The translations under genes were made by a program, and so were the position numbers. From NCBI RefSeq assembly GCF_001894885.1, contig NZ_BCXB01000011.1, positions 1-64,000 of the forward strand: a DNA stretch of 64,000 nt. The letters run 5' to 3'. The notes under the pieces are model-generated. The model was not told where the DNA came from and made no database searches. It was given only the letters and a program-made list of their open reading frames with translations. The DNA is from Rhodococcus marinonascens NBRC 14363. Lineage in GTDB: Bacteria; Actinomycetota; Actinomycetes; Mycobacteriales; Mycobacteriaceae. This document shows positions 1 through 10,410 of this stretch, piece by piece (the first letter of the stretch is position 1; each line of letters begins with the position of its first letter).

Positions 1-264
1 CATTTCGGATTTTCACGGGACTCCGGCAACTGGGAATTTCAATCTGACCCTGGAACCGGCCGCAAGCTCAACATTAGAATCGGACATGGATTTGATTCTG
101 GCAGAGGAGTGGGATTCGGCACCTGAGGGATAGTGACGCGAAAAGTAGCGCTAAGGATTTGCCGCAGATTGCAGCGCACTATGTGTGGCAGAGTCGATGT
201 CGGACTGGCGCGACGGACGGTTCCAGGCGGTCGACTCGGGAAACTAAGCGCGGGAGGAAGCTGG

Positions 265-435
265 GTGAGCGCGGTGCGGTTGGCCGATGCGGTGGCGGTG
301 TTTCTGGGCACCGTCTCGGTGGCGAACGCCCGCGCCACCTACGCAGCCGCCCTCGACCGGTTGGTGACCGACTTCGGGGCCGACACGAACGTGGCACTGT
401 TGGACACGGGTCGGGTCATCCGCCGGTCGGTGTAG
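265..435 (+). pseudogene. Tyrosine recombinase/integrase N-terminal fragment
   Basis: A GTG at 265 is preceded by a good ribosome site (GGAGGAAG, 252-259). The first 50 or so residues resemble the N-terminal SAM-like core-binding domain of phage-type integrases, with ADAVAVFLGTVSVANAR followed by TYAAALDRLVTDFGAD. The reading frame stops at 435 after only 56 codons, far short of the 250-400 residues of an integrase and before any catalytic Arg-His-Arg-Tyr residue. Recognisable homology ends near 417, exactly where the opposing transposase fragment begins. It is a non-functional remnant inside the miniature Tn3-type element. Confidence 0.6.
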
Positions 436-683
436 CGCTTCACACAGGACGGATCTTCGATATTCAACTGCTCGGCGAGGTAGTCCACCAGCTCCGATGG
501 TACGTCAAGCGGGTGAAGCAGGGACATGCCCCGGAGATGGGCCGTGACAACCTGCACGGCGAAACCCAAACGGCTGTAGCCCGGCGCCGCGACAAGGCGA
601 CGGCCCTCACCGTCCAGATGGAAGAACCGTCCCAACTCGACCCGAGAGAACGCATCGAACCTGCCGTAGCCGCCCTCATCCAT
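339..683 (-). pseudogene. tnpA: Tn3-family transposase N-terminal fragment (DUF4158)
   Basis: Residues from the ATG at 683 match the N-terminal domain of Tn3 transposases (DUF4158): YGRFDAFSRVELGRFFHLD, then RLGFAVQVVTAHLRG and PLDVPSELVDYLAEQL. Homology ends near 423, and the remainder of the open frame is antisense to the integrase fragment. A full Tn3 transposase is near 950-1000 residues with a C-terminal DDE domain; all of that is missing. The start lies about 50 bp inside the right terminal repeat, so the gene read inward from that end in the parent element. Confidence 0.7.
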
Positions 684-860
684 CACACAGACAAAAAATC
701 ACCGGCGGCAAAACGCCGTTCGGCGTCACCTATTATGGCTACTTTTCGCGCGACTGGCCCACAGGTGCCTTACAGACCCTGATGACACTGACCCCGCCCC
801 CGGTAGCCTCGCCGGACGTCCGTTTGGGTAGTAGTCGCAAAGCCTGGGTTCGGGAGCGAG

Positions 861-2057
861 TCAGGTGTTGGCCGGTGGTGGTAGCTGTCCCGGCGACCCG
901 CCACCTTCGAGTGGAGCCTGCTCGCCAGAGCCAGCCTTTGTGCCCAGCGATCCGGGGCTCGCGACCGGCTTGCGTGCCTCCATCTCGGCCGCACGCACAG
1001 CCTGCGCGATCGCGGGGTCGGACTTCGTCTCGAACCATTCGGCAACCTCTGCCGAATCGTCCTCGGGCTTCGGCAGATCCTCCTCCATCTTGGACGGCTC
1101 GTAGCGGAACACACCGTCCGTGCCCTGTGCGCCGAGGTTCTTCGCGAACCCCTTGAGTGCGTCGCCGAAGTCGCTCGGCACCATCCACACCTTGTTCGCA
1201 TCACCCTGCGCCATCTGCGGCAGGGTCTGCATGTACTGGTAGGCGAGGAGTTCGGGGGTGGGCTTGCCGGATTTGATTGCGGCGAAGACCTTTTCGATTG
1301 CCTTTGCCTGGCCCTGCGCCTCCAGGTACTTGGCGGCCCGGTCACCCTGCGCCCGCAGGATGCGGGACTGCCGCTCACCTTCAGCGGTGAGGATCGACGC
1401 CTGCTTGCCGCCCTCCGCGGCGAGGATGCGGCTCTGCTTGTCGCCCTCCGCCGTCTTGATCGCCGACTCACGGTGTCCCTCGGCGGTGAGGATGGTGGCC
1501 CGCTTCTCACGGTCCGCTTTCATCTGCTTCTCCATCGACTCCTGGATCGACGGCGGCGGGTCGATGCTCTTGAGTTCCACGCGGGCGACGCGCAGGCCCC
1601 ATCGCCCGGTGGCCTCGTCCAGAACGCCGCGCAACTGGCCGTTGATCGAGTCACGGGAGGTCAGGGTTTCCTCGAGCGTCATGCCACCGACGACGTTGCG
1701 CAGAGTGGTGGTGGTCAGCTGCTCCACACCGACGATGTAATTGCTGATCTCGTACACCGCGGACTGCGGGTTGGTCACCTGGAAGTACACGACGGTATCG
1801 ATGTTGAGCGTCAGGTTGTCCTTGGTGATCACCGGCTGGGGCGGGAAAGACACCACCCGTTCGCGCAGATCCACCCTGGCGCGAATGCGGTCCGCGAACG
1901 GGACGAGGAACGACAACTGCCCCGATATCGTCCGCGAGTACCGGCCGAGGCGCTCGACCACCGCAGCCTCGGCCTGCGGCACCAGGGCCACCGACTTGGA
2001 CACCACCAAGGCAATGAACAACACGAGCACGATCAGCACGATGAGCGCTGGATTCAT
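861..2057 (-). CDS. SPFH/band-7 membrane protein (QmcA/Rv1488-like)
   Basis: A 398-residue protein with one N-terminal membrane anchor (about residues 3-25), an SPFH/prohibitin domain (about 27-200), and a long helical region with repeated AEG motifs (TAEGHRES, TAEGDKQS, AAEGGKQA, TAEGERQS). A variable Pro/Gly-rich tail follows. SPFH proteins form oligomeric membrane scaffolds; the bacterial QmcA/stomatin type is regularly paired with NfeD, as here. It starts directly after the stop of the nfeD-like gene (TAG at 2058-2060), so the two are surely co-translated. It corresponds to M. tuberculosis Rv1488. Exact cellular role is not established. Confidence 0.92.
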   Translation of the reverse strand: MNPALIVLIVLVLFIALVVSKSVALVPQAEAAVVERLGRYSRTISGQLSFLVPFADRIRARVDLRERVVSFPPQPVITKDNLTLNIDTVVYFQVTNPQSAVYEISNYIVGVEQLTTTTLRNVVGGMTLEETLTSRDSINGQLRGVLDEATGRWGLRVARVELKSIDPPPSIQESMEKQMKADREKRATILTAEGHRESAIKTAEGDKQSRILAAEGGKQASILTAEGERQSRILRAQGDRAAKYLEAQGQAKAIEKVFAAIKSGKPTPELLAYQYMQTLPQMAQGDANKVWMVPSDFGDALKGFAKNLGAQGTDGVFRYEPSKMEEDLPKPEDDSAEVAEWFETKSDPAIAQAVRAAEMEARKPVASPGSLGTKAGSGEQAPLEGGGSPGQLPPPANT

Positions 2058-2492
2058 CTAAGGTCCTCTCCATACGACGGCAGTTGCGCCGTCAATTTGC
2101 ATTACCGTCACGGTCGTTCCCGGTGGGTACACCTCGGTGGTGTCCAGCGGGCGGGCCGTCCACACGTCTCCGTCATCCAACTTGATCTGCCCGCCGTGCT
2201 CCGCGACCTCCTCGAGGACCAATGCTTGCTTCCCCGAGAGCGCCTCCATCCCGATCTGAATGGCCGGCGGTTTTGCGAACCTGCGCAACAAAACCGGCCG
2301 CACTCCGAGGATCAGTGAGATTGAGAGCACCCCGAAGATCACCGCGTCGATCCAGACCGGAAAGTCCACAATCGCCGTCACGCCGGCGGTGGCCAAGGCG
2401 CCGCCCGCAAGCATGAGAAGGAAGAAATCCCCGGTCAAGGCCTCCGCGGCAGCGAGCAGGACACCCGCTATTAGCCAAATCAATGCAGCCAC
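2058..2492 (-). CDS. NfeD-like membrane protein (Rv1487-like)
   Basis: The GTG at 2492 gives 144 residues, the length I recall for Rv1487; longer readings run into the upstream gene. The protein has two to three N-terminal hydrophobic segments (ALIWLIAGVLLAAAEAL, then FFLLMLAGGALATAG and AVIFGVLSISLIL). A C-terminal soluble OB-fold-type domain contains EALSGKQALVLEEV and the glycine-rich turn GGQIKLDDGDVWTARPL. NfeD proteins partner SPFH scaffolds, which fits the abutting downstream gene. The start is 8 bp from the end of the DUF3097 gene, so the three form one operon. Confidence 0.88.
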   Translation of the reverse strand: MAALIWLIAGVLLAAAEALTGDFFLLMLAGGALATAGVTAIVDFPVWIDAVIFGVLSISLILGVRPVLLRRFAKPPAIQIGMEALSGKQALVLEEVAEHGGQIKLDDGDVWTARPLDTTEVYPPGTTVTVMQIDGATAVVWRGP

Positions 2493-2500
2493 AACACCAT

Positions 2501-3340
2501 CTAACCAGACTCTCCGGAACCGACGGTGACGAAGTCGACCAGTTGTTCGACCGCTCCGATCAGCGGCGCTTCCAGATCGCGGAAATTGTTGACGGCAGAA
2601 TAGATTCGCCGCCAACCGTCCCGCGGAGTCCCCCAGCCCAACTGCCTACACACACCCGTCTTCCAATCCTCACCACGCGGGATCTTCGGCCACGCGTCGA
2701 TGCCCACCGTCGAAGGTCGGACGGCTTCCCAGACATCGATGAACGGATGCCCTGTCACCAGCACGTGGGGCCCGAGCCCCTCGGTCAGGTGGGTCTCCTT
2801 CGAGCCGGTCACCAAGTGATCGACGAGCACTCCGACGCGCCGACCTGGGCCGGGACGGAATTCTCCCAGCCGATCCGCGAGATTGTCGAGTCCCTCGAGA
2901 TGTTCAACGACGACACCCTCGACGCGGAGGTCGTGACCCCACACGCGTTCCACGAGGGCGGCGTCGTGGACGCCCTCCACCCAGATGCGGCTCTCCAGAG
3001 CCGTCCGCGCACGCAGCCCCTCCACCTTGGTGGAGCCCGACGCAGATTTCGTCCGTGCCGGACCGGGCGACTTCGGTGTCGGCCGCGCCAGAGTCACCGG
3101 CGTGCCGTCGATCAGGAACGCCGCCTCACGCATCGCGAACAACCGGGTCCGGCTGGCACCGTCCTCCAACCGGACGAAGTCGCCGTCGTACGTCCTCTCG
3201 AACCCCACCACTGCACCACAGAAACCGGTGCCCGCATCCTCGACTACCAGGTCGCGGTCCGCGGCCACCGTGGGAACCACCTGCTTCCTCTTCCGGAGAT
3301 GTCCGGAAAAGATGTCGCCGTATCTGTCGCCTCCGCTCAC
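2501..3340 (-). CDS. DUF3097 family protein (Rv1486c-like)
   Basis: A conserved actinobacterial protein of unknown function; with the GTG at 3340 it has 279 residues. The N-terminus begins SGGDRYGDIFSGHLRKRKQV, and conserved blocks include WVEGVHDAALVERVWGHDLR, VGVLVDHLVTGSKET and HVLVTGHPFIDVWEAV. The WVEG, HDA and DHL blocks recall Toprim-like nuclease or primase folds, but that is only an impression. An upstream in-frame start at 3385 would leave only about 20 bp to the divergent gene, so I prefer 3340. It is first in the operon with the NfeD-like and SPFH genes. Confidence 0.85.
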   Translation of the reverse strand: MSGGDRYGDIFSGHLRKRKQVVPTVAADRDLVVEDAGTGFCGAVVGFERTYDGDFVRLEDGASRTRLFAMREAAFLIDGTPVTLARPTPKSPGPARTKSASGSTKVEGLRARTALESRIWVEGVHDAALVERVWGHDLRVEGVVVEHLEGLDNLADRLGEFRPGPGRRVGVLVDHLVTGSKETHLTEGLGPHVLVTGHPFIDVWEAVRPSTVGIDAWPKIPRGEDWKTGVCRQLGWGTPRDGWRRIYSAVNNFRDLEAPLIGAVEQLVDFVTVGSGESG

Positions 3341-3406
3341 CGCGGTGACGTTATGCCAGCGGCGCGGTGACGCGCACGGCGCCACGCCGACCTATGCTCG
3401 TTTATC

Positions 3407-4210
3407 GTGACTTCACCCAGCGCGACTCTCACCATGTGGGCCAGTTCTTGGCTCGCCGGGAACAGTGCCCCCGACGACGTCATCGACGCCCTGCACGCGT
3501 GGGCGCCGATGCATCTGGTGTGGGCGGAGAACCAGGCGACGGCGGAGCGCACCGGGTTGCCGTGGCCCGATCCTCGCGACGACGGGGTCGCCGCCCTGCT
3601 GCCGTCCATTCGACGGGCTGCGGCGGACCCGGGATCACAGTTGCGCCTGGTACTTCCCGGCCCCGGCGATGTGCGCGGGCTCCCGGCGGGAACGGAATTC
3701 GCGACCGCGGCTGTCGACGCCTGTGAGGGGATTCTGATCGGCACGCCAGGGCGACCCGGTGTGGGACTGGTCCCGCACGTGGAAGGACCGGACGTGCTCC
3801 GGTGGACTGCGTACACCATCGACCGTATCCCTGTCGGCCTTCATCACCCCGGCCTCGGCGAGGCCGAATACAGCATGCGGGAGGCGGTGCGGGACGCCGC
3901 AACGGCGCTCGAAACCCTCAACCTGCTCGAGACCGGTTCCGACGCCGACCCGCGGGTGCTCATCGCGGGCGCAATGGCCCGCACCGCCGGCCACCGATAC
4001 CCCACCGAGATGCCGGCACGCGCGGTCCGGATCCTGGATTCCGCCGATCAGGTGGCCGCCATCCTCGTGGTCGCCGAGAAATCGGCACCCGGCCGCACTG
4101 TGAGCGCAACCGGTGCCGTCGCCATCGAAGACCTCCTGCGCCCACTCTGGTCGGCGGTCCGCTCGGCGCGCGCCGCCGCGATCAACGGGGCCGCGACCAC
4201 CGAAGTCTGA
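3407..4210 (+). CDS. Conserved actinobacterial hypothetical protein
   Basis: The protein has 267 residues from a GTG at 3407 and is soluble, with no signal peptide or membrane segment. Visible blocks are MWASSWLAGNSAPDDVIDAL near the start, LVLPGPGDVRGLPAGTEFA (about 80-100), DVLRWTAYTI, and GEAEYSMREAVRDAATALE, which looks like a long helix. I do not recognise an enzymatic motif. It is divergent from the DUF3097 operon (66 bp between starts) and convergent with hemH. Codon use and G+C look native. Confidence 0.75.
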   Translation: MTSPSATLTMWASSWLAGNSAPDDVIDALHAWAPMHLVWAENQATAERTGLPWPDPRDDGVAALLPSIRRAAADPGSQLRLVLPGPGDVRGLPAGTEFATAAVDACEGILIGTPGRPGVGLVPHVEGPDVLRWTAYTIDRIPVGLHHPGLGEAEYSMREAVRDAATALETLNLLETGSDADPRVLIAGAMARTAGHRYPTEMPARAVRILDSADQVAAILVVAEKSAPGRTVSATGAVAIEDLLRPLWSAVRSARAAAINGAATTEV

Positions 4211-4275
4211 GACCGCCGTCCGAGCAAACCCGCGGAAACCGGGAAACGGATGTTGGACGTCGCGGGGCTCGGTGA

Positions 4276-5364
4276 TCAGTTCACTGGACGTCGACGCTCC
4301 GGCAGCGCACAGCATCCAGGCACACACAACTGCCCGTTGCATCCCGCGCCGAGCAGCGGCTCGATGCCGGTGCGGCGTGGAGTCTCGCCCGAGAACCGTT
4401 CCCTCACCAAGTCGACCACGAGTTGCGCGAAGCGGGGATCGGTGCCGGCGGTCGCAGCGCGGGCAAAGGCCATGCCGTGTTCGGCGGCGCGACCCCTGGC
4501 CTCGGTGTCCAGGTCCCACACCACCTCGAGATGATCGGACACGAACCCCACGGGTACGACGATCACGCCGCCCGCCCCCCGGACGTGGAGTTCGTCGAGG
4601 TGGTCCACGATGTCGGGTTCGAGCCACGGCACCTGCGGCGGCCCGGAACGGGACTGCCACACCAGGTCGTAGTCGTCCAAGCCCAGGATCTGCGCCACCA
4701 GCCGCGCAGCCTCGGCGACCTGCCTGCTGTATAGGTGACCGCCTGCCTCGGGCGGGCCTCCGGTCGCGTCGGCCGAGGTGGGAATCGAGTGGGCGGTGAA
4801 CACCACCCGAGCAATGTCACGGTTCGCGGCGGGCAACTCCTCACGGGCGGCACGTACCGCGTCGGCCATTGCGTCGAGAAGCAGCGGATGGTCGTAGTAG
4901 TGCCGCAATTTCACGAGTGCCGGCGCTCCATCGCCGGCCGCGGCGCGCGCCCGCGAAATGTCCTCGTGGTACTGGCGGCAACCCGAGTACCCGCCCCATG
5001 CGGAGGTGGGGAACACGAGAGCCGAAGTCACGCCGTCGCCAGCCATCCGCGAGACGGTGTCCTCGGCTGTCGGATGCCAGTTTCGGTTTCCGAAGTAAAC
5101 CGGGACATCGATTCCGGCACTTGCCATTTCGATCTCGACGCGGGCAATGATGTCTCGGTTGAGAGCGTTGATCGGCGACACACCCCCGAAGTGCATGTAG
5201 TGCTCGGCGACGGCGTCCAGGCGTTCGGGCGGCACCCCCCTGCCTCGGGTGACGTTCTCGAGAAAGGGGCGCACGTCGTCGGGCTTCTCCGGGCCCCCGA
5301 AGGACAACACGAGCAGGGCGTCGAACTGCGTCTCGAATCCGTCCGTCGAATTCACAGCGCTCAT
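4276..5364 (-). CDS. hemH: Ferrochelatase (coproporphyrin III type)
   Basis: It inserts ferrous iron into the porphyrin macrocycle in the cytosol. In Actinobacteria the substrate is coproporphyrin III, so cpfC is the mechanistic name. The 362-residue product shows [46 protein letters not shown] and [11 protein letters not shown] (catalytic His). Near the end come [20 protein letters not shown] with the conserved Glu, then Cys-rich [13 protein letters not shown]. The inner Cys (YSGC) and C-terminal cysteines fit the [2Fe-2S] cluster of actinobacterial ferrochelatases. The ATG at 5364 has AAGGA about 8 bp upstream. It lies downstream of inhA, as in M. tuberculosis Rv1485. Confidence 0.95.
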   Translation of the reverse strand: MSAVNSTDGFETQFDALLVLSFGGPEKPDDVRPFLENVTRGRGVPPERLDAVAEHYMHFGGVSPINALNRDIIARVEIEMASAGIDVPVYFGNRNWHPTAEDTVSRMAGDGVTSALVFPTSAWGGYSGCRQYHEDISRARAAAGDGAPALVKLRHYYDHPLLLDAMADAVRAAREELPAANRDIARVVFTAHSIPTSADATGGPPEAGGHLYSRQVAEAARLVAQILGLDDYDLVWQSRSGPPQVPWLEPDIVDHLDELHVRGAGGVIVVPVGFVSDHLEVVWDLDTEARGRAAEHGMAFARAATAGTDPRFAQLVVDLVRERFSGETPRRTGIEPLLGAGCNGQLCVPGCCALPERRRPVN

Positions 5365-5414
5365 GATGCCCATCCTTCGTGGTGTCGATCGGGGCGCACT
5401 CTTCGAGTGGGGTC

Positions 5415-6212
5415 CTAGCCGGCCATCGCGTGGGCGCCGCCGTCGACGTAGATGATCGAGGCTGTGGTGCCGGGCAGCCAGTCGGAAAGCACGGTGCAGA
5501 CGGTCTTGGCGACCGGTTCCGGGTCGTCGACGTTCCAGCCGATGGGCGCGCGCTCGTCCCATGCCGTGTTGAGTTCGTCCAGTTGCTTGGCGTCATCGGT
5601 GGCGGTACCGGCGATGGCCTTGGCTGCGAGGGTCTTGATCGGGCCTGCCGCGACAAGGTTCGAGCGGATACCGCGTTCGCCCACCTCCTTGGCGACGTAG
5701 CGGTTCACCGACTCGAGTGTTGCCTTCGCGACGCCCATCCAGTTGTAGAACGGGACCGCGCGGGCCGGATCGAAGTCCATACCGACGATCGACGCGTTGT
5801 CGTTCAGCACGGGCAGTAGAGCCTTCGACAACGACGCGTACGAGTAGGCCGACACCTCGAACGCCACCCCGACATCGGACCACGGCGCGTCGAAGAACGG
5901 GCTGCCCAGGCAGGACCGCGGAGCGAAGGCGATCGAGTGTACGACACCATCAACCCCTTCCGGGGCGATCTCACGGATCCGATCAGCGAGGCTCGCGAGG
6001 TGCTCGGGGTTCTGTACGTCGAGTTCGAGGGCCGGCGGCACCGGTTGCGGCAGGCGCTGCGCGATGCGGTCAATCAACCGGAGCCGGTCGAATCCGGTGA
6101 TGATCACCTTGGCGCCCTGCTCCTGGGCGACTTTGGCCACGTGAAACGCGATCGACGCGTCCGTGATGATGCCGGTGACGAGAATGGTCTTACCTTCGAG
6201 CAATCCGCCCAT
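5415..6212 (-). CDS. inhA: Enoyl-ACP reductase, NADH-dependent (InhA)
   Basis: InhA carries out the last reduction of the FAS-II cycle that extends meromycolate chains. The 265-residue reading from the ATG at 6212 begins [18 protein letters not shown], as InhA does. The NADH site is present, with a Ser at residue 93 (VVHSIAF) equivalent to Ser94. Catalytic Tyr156 and Lys163 lie in [18 protein letters not shown], and [14 protein letters not shown] follows. The C-terminal [18 protein letters not shown] and YVDGGAHAM blocks are diagnostic. An upstream start at 6248 would add 12 unrelated residues. It is 48 bp downstream of fabG1, a two-gene unit as in mycobacteria. Confidence 0.97.
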   Translation of the reverse strand: MGGLLEGKTILVTGIITDASIAFHVAKVAQEQGAKVIITGFDRLRLIDRIAQRLPQPVPPALELDVQNPEHLASLADRIREIAPEGVDGVVHSIAFAPRSCLGSPFFDAPWSDVGVAFEVSAYSYASLSKALLPVLNDNASIVGMDFDPARAVPFYNWMGVAKATLESVNRYVAKEVGERGIRSNLVAAGPIKTLAAKAIAGTATDDAKQLDELNTAWDERAPIGWNVDDPEPVAKTVCTVLSDWLPGTTASIIYVDGGAHAMAG

Positions 6213-6260
6213 TGGGGTCCTCCTGTGATGAATGAGTCCGGGTAGCAAACAGTGTGCGGT

Positions 6261-7028
<768 letters not shown>

Positions 7029-7072
7029 TCAGAAATGTCGGAATTGAATGCACCCGCGGGGTGGAGCAGTGG

Positions 7073-8053
7073 TCACGGCAGCCGTTGACGCAGGACCAGC
7101 GCAAGTATCAGCCCGGCGGTCGCGGACAGGACCCCCAGCACGAGCCAGGGTCGGCTGGCGTCGCCGCGCGTGGTCTCGAATCCGATCTGTTCCTCGAGCG
7201 TGTCGTAGACATCCCGCAACTCCTCGAGACTCGAGGCGGTAAAGAAACTGCCACCGGAGAGATCTGCGATCTCCCGCAGCGAGGGGTCGTCGACAGGCAC
7301 CGGGATGCGCTGCTGCTCGATCTCAACCGTGCCGTAACTCGTCCCGAATGAGATGGTCGAAATGGGAACGTTCTCATCCCTCGCCTGCCGTGCGGCCGTG
7401 AATCCGCCACGCGGGTCGTCCTCATTCTCGGGCACCGTCTGCTTGCCGTCCGACAGCAACACGATACGGGCAGGTGGAGCCTGATCGCCGCCGCCGAGCA
7501 CCGCGGCCAGCGTGTCGATCGACTGCAGCGACGTGAAGATGGCCTCCCCGGTGGCCGTGCGTTCGCTCAATTGGAGATGGTCGATCGCGACCTTCGTAGC
7601 ATCCCTGTTCGTCGTCGGCGAAACCAGCACCGACGCCGTACCCGCGAAGGAAACGAGACCGAGGTTGATTCCCGGTGTGAGACCGTCGGCGAACGACTTC
7701 GCAGCCTCTTGCGCCGCGGCGAGCCTGGTCGGCTCCACATCGGTCGCCTTCATCGACAGCGACACGTCGATGACGAGGATTACCGTGGCCCGGTTCCGCG
7801 GAACCCGCTTGTCCGCGGTGGGACCTGCCAGCGCGACGCTGAAGAACACCAACGCCAGCACCATGAGAAGAGCCGGGATGTGTCGGGTCCGTCCCGGCCT
7901 CGACGGCGCAACCCGTTCGAGAAGATCGAAGTTCGTGAAACGGAGTGTGTGCTTGTGCCGCTGACGTTGCACCCACACGTACCCCACGACCAGCGCGATG
8001 ACGATCAGGAGGAACAGCAACCACCACGGTGTCGTGAACTGGGACAGGCTCAC
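7073..8053 (-). CDS. VWA-domain membrane protein (BatA/Rv1481-like)
   Basis: The 326-residue product has two N-terminal membrane helices ([19 protein letters not shown] and [17 protein letters not shown]), a von Willebrand A domain with MIDAS motif [14 protein letters not shown], and a C-terminal helix ([19 protein letters not shown]). BatA-type proteins act with MoxR AAA ATPases and DUF58 proteins, presumably on envelope substrates. The GTG at 8053 shares a 4-bp GTGA overlap with the DUF58 stop, which settles the start against a longer open frame to 8185. Ortholog of Rv1481 by content and order. Confidence 0.92.
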   Translation of the reverse strand: MSLSQFTTPWWLLFLLIVIALVVGYVWVQRQRHKHTLRFTNFDLLERVAPSRPGRTRHIPALLMVLALVFFSVALAGPTADKRVPRNRATVILVIDVSLSMKATDVEPTRLAAAQEAAKSFADGLTPGINLGLVSFAGTASVLVSPTTNRDATKVAIDHLQLSERTATGEAIFTSLQSIDTLAAVLGGGDQAPPARIVLLSDGKQTVPENEDDPRGGFTAARQARDENVPISTISFGTSYGTVEIEQQRIPVPVDDPSLREIADLSGGSFFTASSLEELRDVYDTLEEQIGFETTRGDASRPWLVLGVLSATAGLILALVLRQRLP

Positions 8054-9039
8054 CGGCGCGACCCCTGATTCCGCGAACCCTGATTCATCGTGGTCCCGAA
8101 ACTGTGCTTGCGGGCGGCCACGAAGCGTACGACATCCGAGATCCAGTCCCGGTCCGTCCGCAGACTCAGCATCGGAGCGCTGCACCGGCGCAGCGCCTGC
8201 GACACCTGCAATCGGTGCTCGTCTGCCGCCCGCGCAAAATCGGCACGCAGTTGAGGTGTGGTCGTGAACTCTCGAGTACGTCCGGACTCCGGATCGTGCA
8301 GCACTACATCCCCCAGGTCGGGTAGTTCAAGATCTCTCGGGTCGAGAACCTCGACACCCAGCAGATCGTGGCGTCCCGAGATCGCCCGCAGGGATCGCTC
8401 CCAGTCGATCGGTCCCAGAAAGTCACTGATGACGACGGCCAGACCGCGCCGACGCTGCGGTCGCCGCAGAGACTCCACCGCACCCTGCAGGTCCCCTCGA
8501 ACCCCGTCCGGGGCGTGTGGGGTCGTCGCGATCTTCCGCAACATCGCCTGTACATGGGTCCGACCGCCGCGCGCCGGGATGCGGGTGGTCTGATGGCCGG
8601 TCGAGACGATCGCCCCGATCCGGTTGCCACCACCACTGGTCAGATGCGTCACGGCAGCCGCTGCCGCCACCACCAGATCGCGCTTCTCACAGCCTGCGGT
8701 ACCGAAATCGAGGCTGGACGACAGGTCGACGACGAGCCAAGTCTCGAGTTCCCTGTCCGCCACCGATTGACGGACGTGCGGGTGCGTCGTCCGAGCAGTC
8801 ACTGACCAGTCCATCTGACGCACGTCGTCGCCGGGCTGATACTCGCGCGCATCTCCCGGCTCCGAGCCGGGACCCGGGATCAGGCCGAAATGATCACCGT
8901 GAAGCACGCCGTCGAGACGACGGCGCACGGTCAGTTCCAGCGTCCGCAGCGCGGCGGAGAGCTCGGGGTCACGAAGATTTCCGGAGCGAAACGACGGTGG
9001 CGGGCCTGCGTTCGGAACACCGGCAGTGCGCGCACTCAC
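8050..9039 (-). CDS. DUF58 protein (Rv1480-like)
   Basis: A 329-residue soluble protein with the DUF58 hallmark block [16 protein letters not shown] (about residues 68-83). A VWA-like region follows, with [14 protein letters not shown] in which the D-S-S-S part of the MIDAS is kept, and [12 protein letters not shown]58 proteins are the adaptor partners of MoxR ATPases and VWA membrane proteins. GTG start at 9039 overlaps the moxR stop by 4 bp and the gene overlaps the VWA gene by 4 bp, so moxR-DUF58-VWA is tightly coupled. The C-terminus ends in a short duplicated [11 protein letters not shown]. Confidence 0.92.
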   Translation of the reverse strand: MSARTAGVPNAGPPPSFRSGNLRDPELSAALRTLELTVRRRLDGVLHGDHFGLIPGPGSEPGDAREYQPGDDVRQMDWSVTARTTHPHVRQSVADRELETWLVVDLSSSLDFGTAGCEKRDLVVAAAAAVTHLTSGGGNRIGAIVSTGHQTTRIPARGGRTHVQAMLRKIATTPHAPDGVRGDLQGAVESLRRPQRRRGLAVVISDFLGPIDWERSLRAISGRHDLLGVEVLDPRDLELPDLGDVVLHDPESGRTREFTTTPQLRADFARAADEHRLQVSQALRRCSAPMLSLRTDRDWISDVVRFVAARKHSFGTTMNQGSRNQGSRR

Positions 9040-10283
9040 CGTGACTGGCTCATCGCCGTCGGTCCGGCTACCGATGCGGGCTGACCGGAAGATCCGTCAT
9101 GACCGGCGACCGTGGGAAGCGTCGTCGGCTGGGCAGAGATCTGCGGGAGACCCACAGTCTGTAGAACACGCGAGATGACGACGTCGGGGGTCACCTCGTC
9201 GGCCAGCGCGTCGTACGACAGCACAAGACGGTGACGCAGCACGTCGGGGATGACGTCGAGCACATCCTGGGGCACGACATAGTCGCGGCCGCGCAACAAC
9301 GCGAGAGCACGCGCCGAGGAAATGATGCCCAACGTGGCGCGGGGAGACGCACCGTACGCAATCCAGCCGTCGACATCCGGTAGACCGAACTCGATCGGTG
9401 TACGCGTGGCGGCGATCACCCGAACCACGTAATCGACAAGCGCATGATGGACGAAAACGCCGCTCGCGACCTTCTGGAGGCGGACAAGTTCCTGGGGATC
9501 GAGTACCTGGTGGGGCACCGGTGCGGCGACACCCATCCGATAGACGATCTCGCGCTCCTCCTCGACCGTGGGGTAGTCGACGAGGATCTTGAACAGGAAG
9601 CGGTCGCGCTGCGCCTCGGGCAATGGGTAGACGCCCTCGTTCTCGATCGGGTTCTGCGTCGCCATGACCAGGAACGGGTCGGGCATGTGGTACCGCTTGC
9701 CGCCGATCGACAGGTGCCGCTCGGCCATGACCTCGAGCAGAGCCGACTGCACTTTCGCAGGCGCGCGGTTGATCTCGTCGGCGAGAACGAAGTTCGCGAC
9801 GACAGGTCCGAGTTCGGTGTCGAACTCTTCGCGGCCCTGCCGGTAGATTCGCGTACCGATGAGGTCGGTGGGCACCAGGTCGGGTGTGAACTGGACACGC
9901 GAGAAGGAGCCGCCAACCACCTGCGCGAACGTCTCGACGGCCAGGGTCTTCGCGACACCGGGCACACCCTCGAGTAGCACGTGGCCCTTCGCCAGCAGAC
10001 CCACCAGGATCCGCTCCACGAGCCGATCCTGCCCGACGATCACGCGCTTGACCTCATAGATCGCCCGTTCCAATATCTGGACGTCGGTCGCGAGACTGGG
10101 TGTGGCGGATACCGTCGGAGCGGCAGGTGGGCCGGACTTCTGTGAGGGTGCATTCGACTCAGTGGCGCTCTGGGGACCCGATCCGTTTCCCGTATCGCCG
10201 TTCTTCACACTTTCGGGAGCGGCCTGTGCGGGTGACTCCCCGCCCACACCCTCCGACACCGCATCATCACGTGAGGTCACCAA
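9036..10283 (-). CDS. moxR1: MoxR-family AAA+ ATPase
   Basis: Chaperone-like ATPase of the MoxR/RavA group (Rv1479-like). After a low-complexity N-terminal extension of about 75 residues rich in Ser, Pro, Ala and Gly, the AAA domain shows Walker A LEGVPGVAKTLAVETFAQ, Walker B FVLADEINRAPAKVQSALLE, sensor 1 VMATQNPIENEGVYPLPEAQ and the arginine-finger region DRFLFKILVDYP. The 415-residue length exceeds Rv1479 (about 377) because of the N-terminal extension. First gene of the MoxR-DUF58-VWA unit, downstream of ripA. Confidence 0.93.
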   Translation of the reverse strand: MVTSRDDAVSEGVGGESPAQAAPESVKNGDTGNGSGPQSATESNAPSQKSGPPAAPTVSATPSLATDVQILERAIYEVKRVIVGQDRLVERILVGLLAKGHVLLEGVPGVAKTLAVETFAQVVGGSFSRVQFTPDLVPTDLIGTRIYRQGREEFDTELGPVVANFVLADEINRAPAKVQSALLEVMAERHLSIGGKRYHMPDPFLVMATQNPIENEGVYPLPEAQRDRFLFKILVDYPTVEEEREIVYRMGVAAPVPHQVLDPQELVRLQKVASGVFVHHALVDYVVRVIAATRTPIEFGLPDVDGWIAYGASPRATLGIISSARALALLRGRDYVVPQDVLDVIPDVLRHRLVLSYDALADEVTPDVVISRVLQTVGLPQISAQPTTLPTVAGHDGSSGQPASVAGPTAMSQSR

Positions 10284-10410
10284 GAATCCACCGCTTCCAC
10301 CTATTTTGTTCCGCCACTACACGTACTTGCTCAACTATTCCAGGTGCAAGCAACCCCCGCCGCCAACCACGCGCGATCCTCACCGCAGACTACGACATCG
10401 ACATCATGGA

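Larger units (their letters stand above)
118..769. mobile_element. Tn3-family miniature element (652 bp) with 38-bp inverted ends
   Basis: The two ends, 118-155 and 732-769 (inverted), match at 30 of 38 positions, with an uninterrupted 13-base core CGCGAAAAGTAGC. The inner end of the left copy reads GCTAAG, as is usual for Tn3-family 38-bp repeats. Inside are two truncated recombinase genes, a tyrosine-recombinase start reading inward from the left and a Tn3 transposase start reading inward from the right, meeting near 420. No 5-bp target duplication is visible (GATTC on the left, TTACA on the right). I infer an internal deletion of a larger transposon that could only move in trans. Confidence 0.72.

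Noticed and set aside
159-782. 207-codon plus-strand frame across the miniature transposon
   Set aside because: No family resemblance; it runs through both recombinase fragments in a different frame and across the right terminal repeat.
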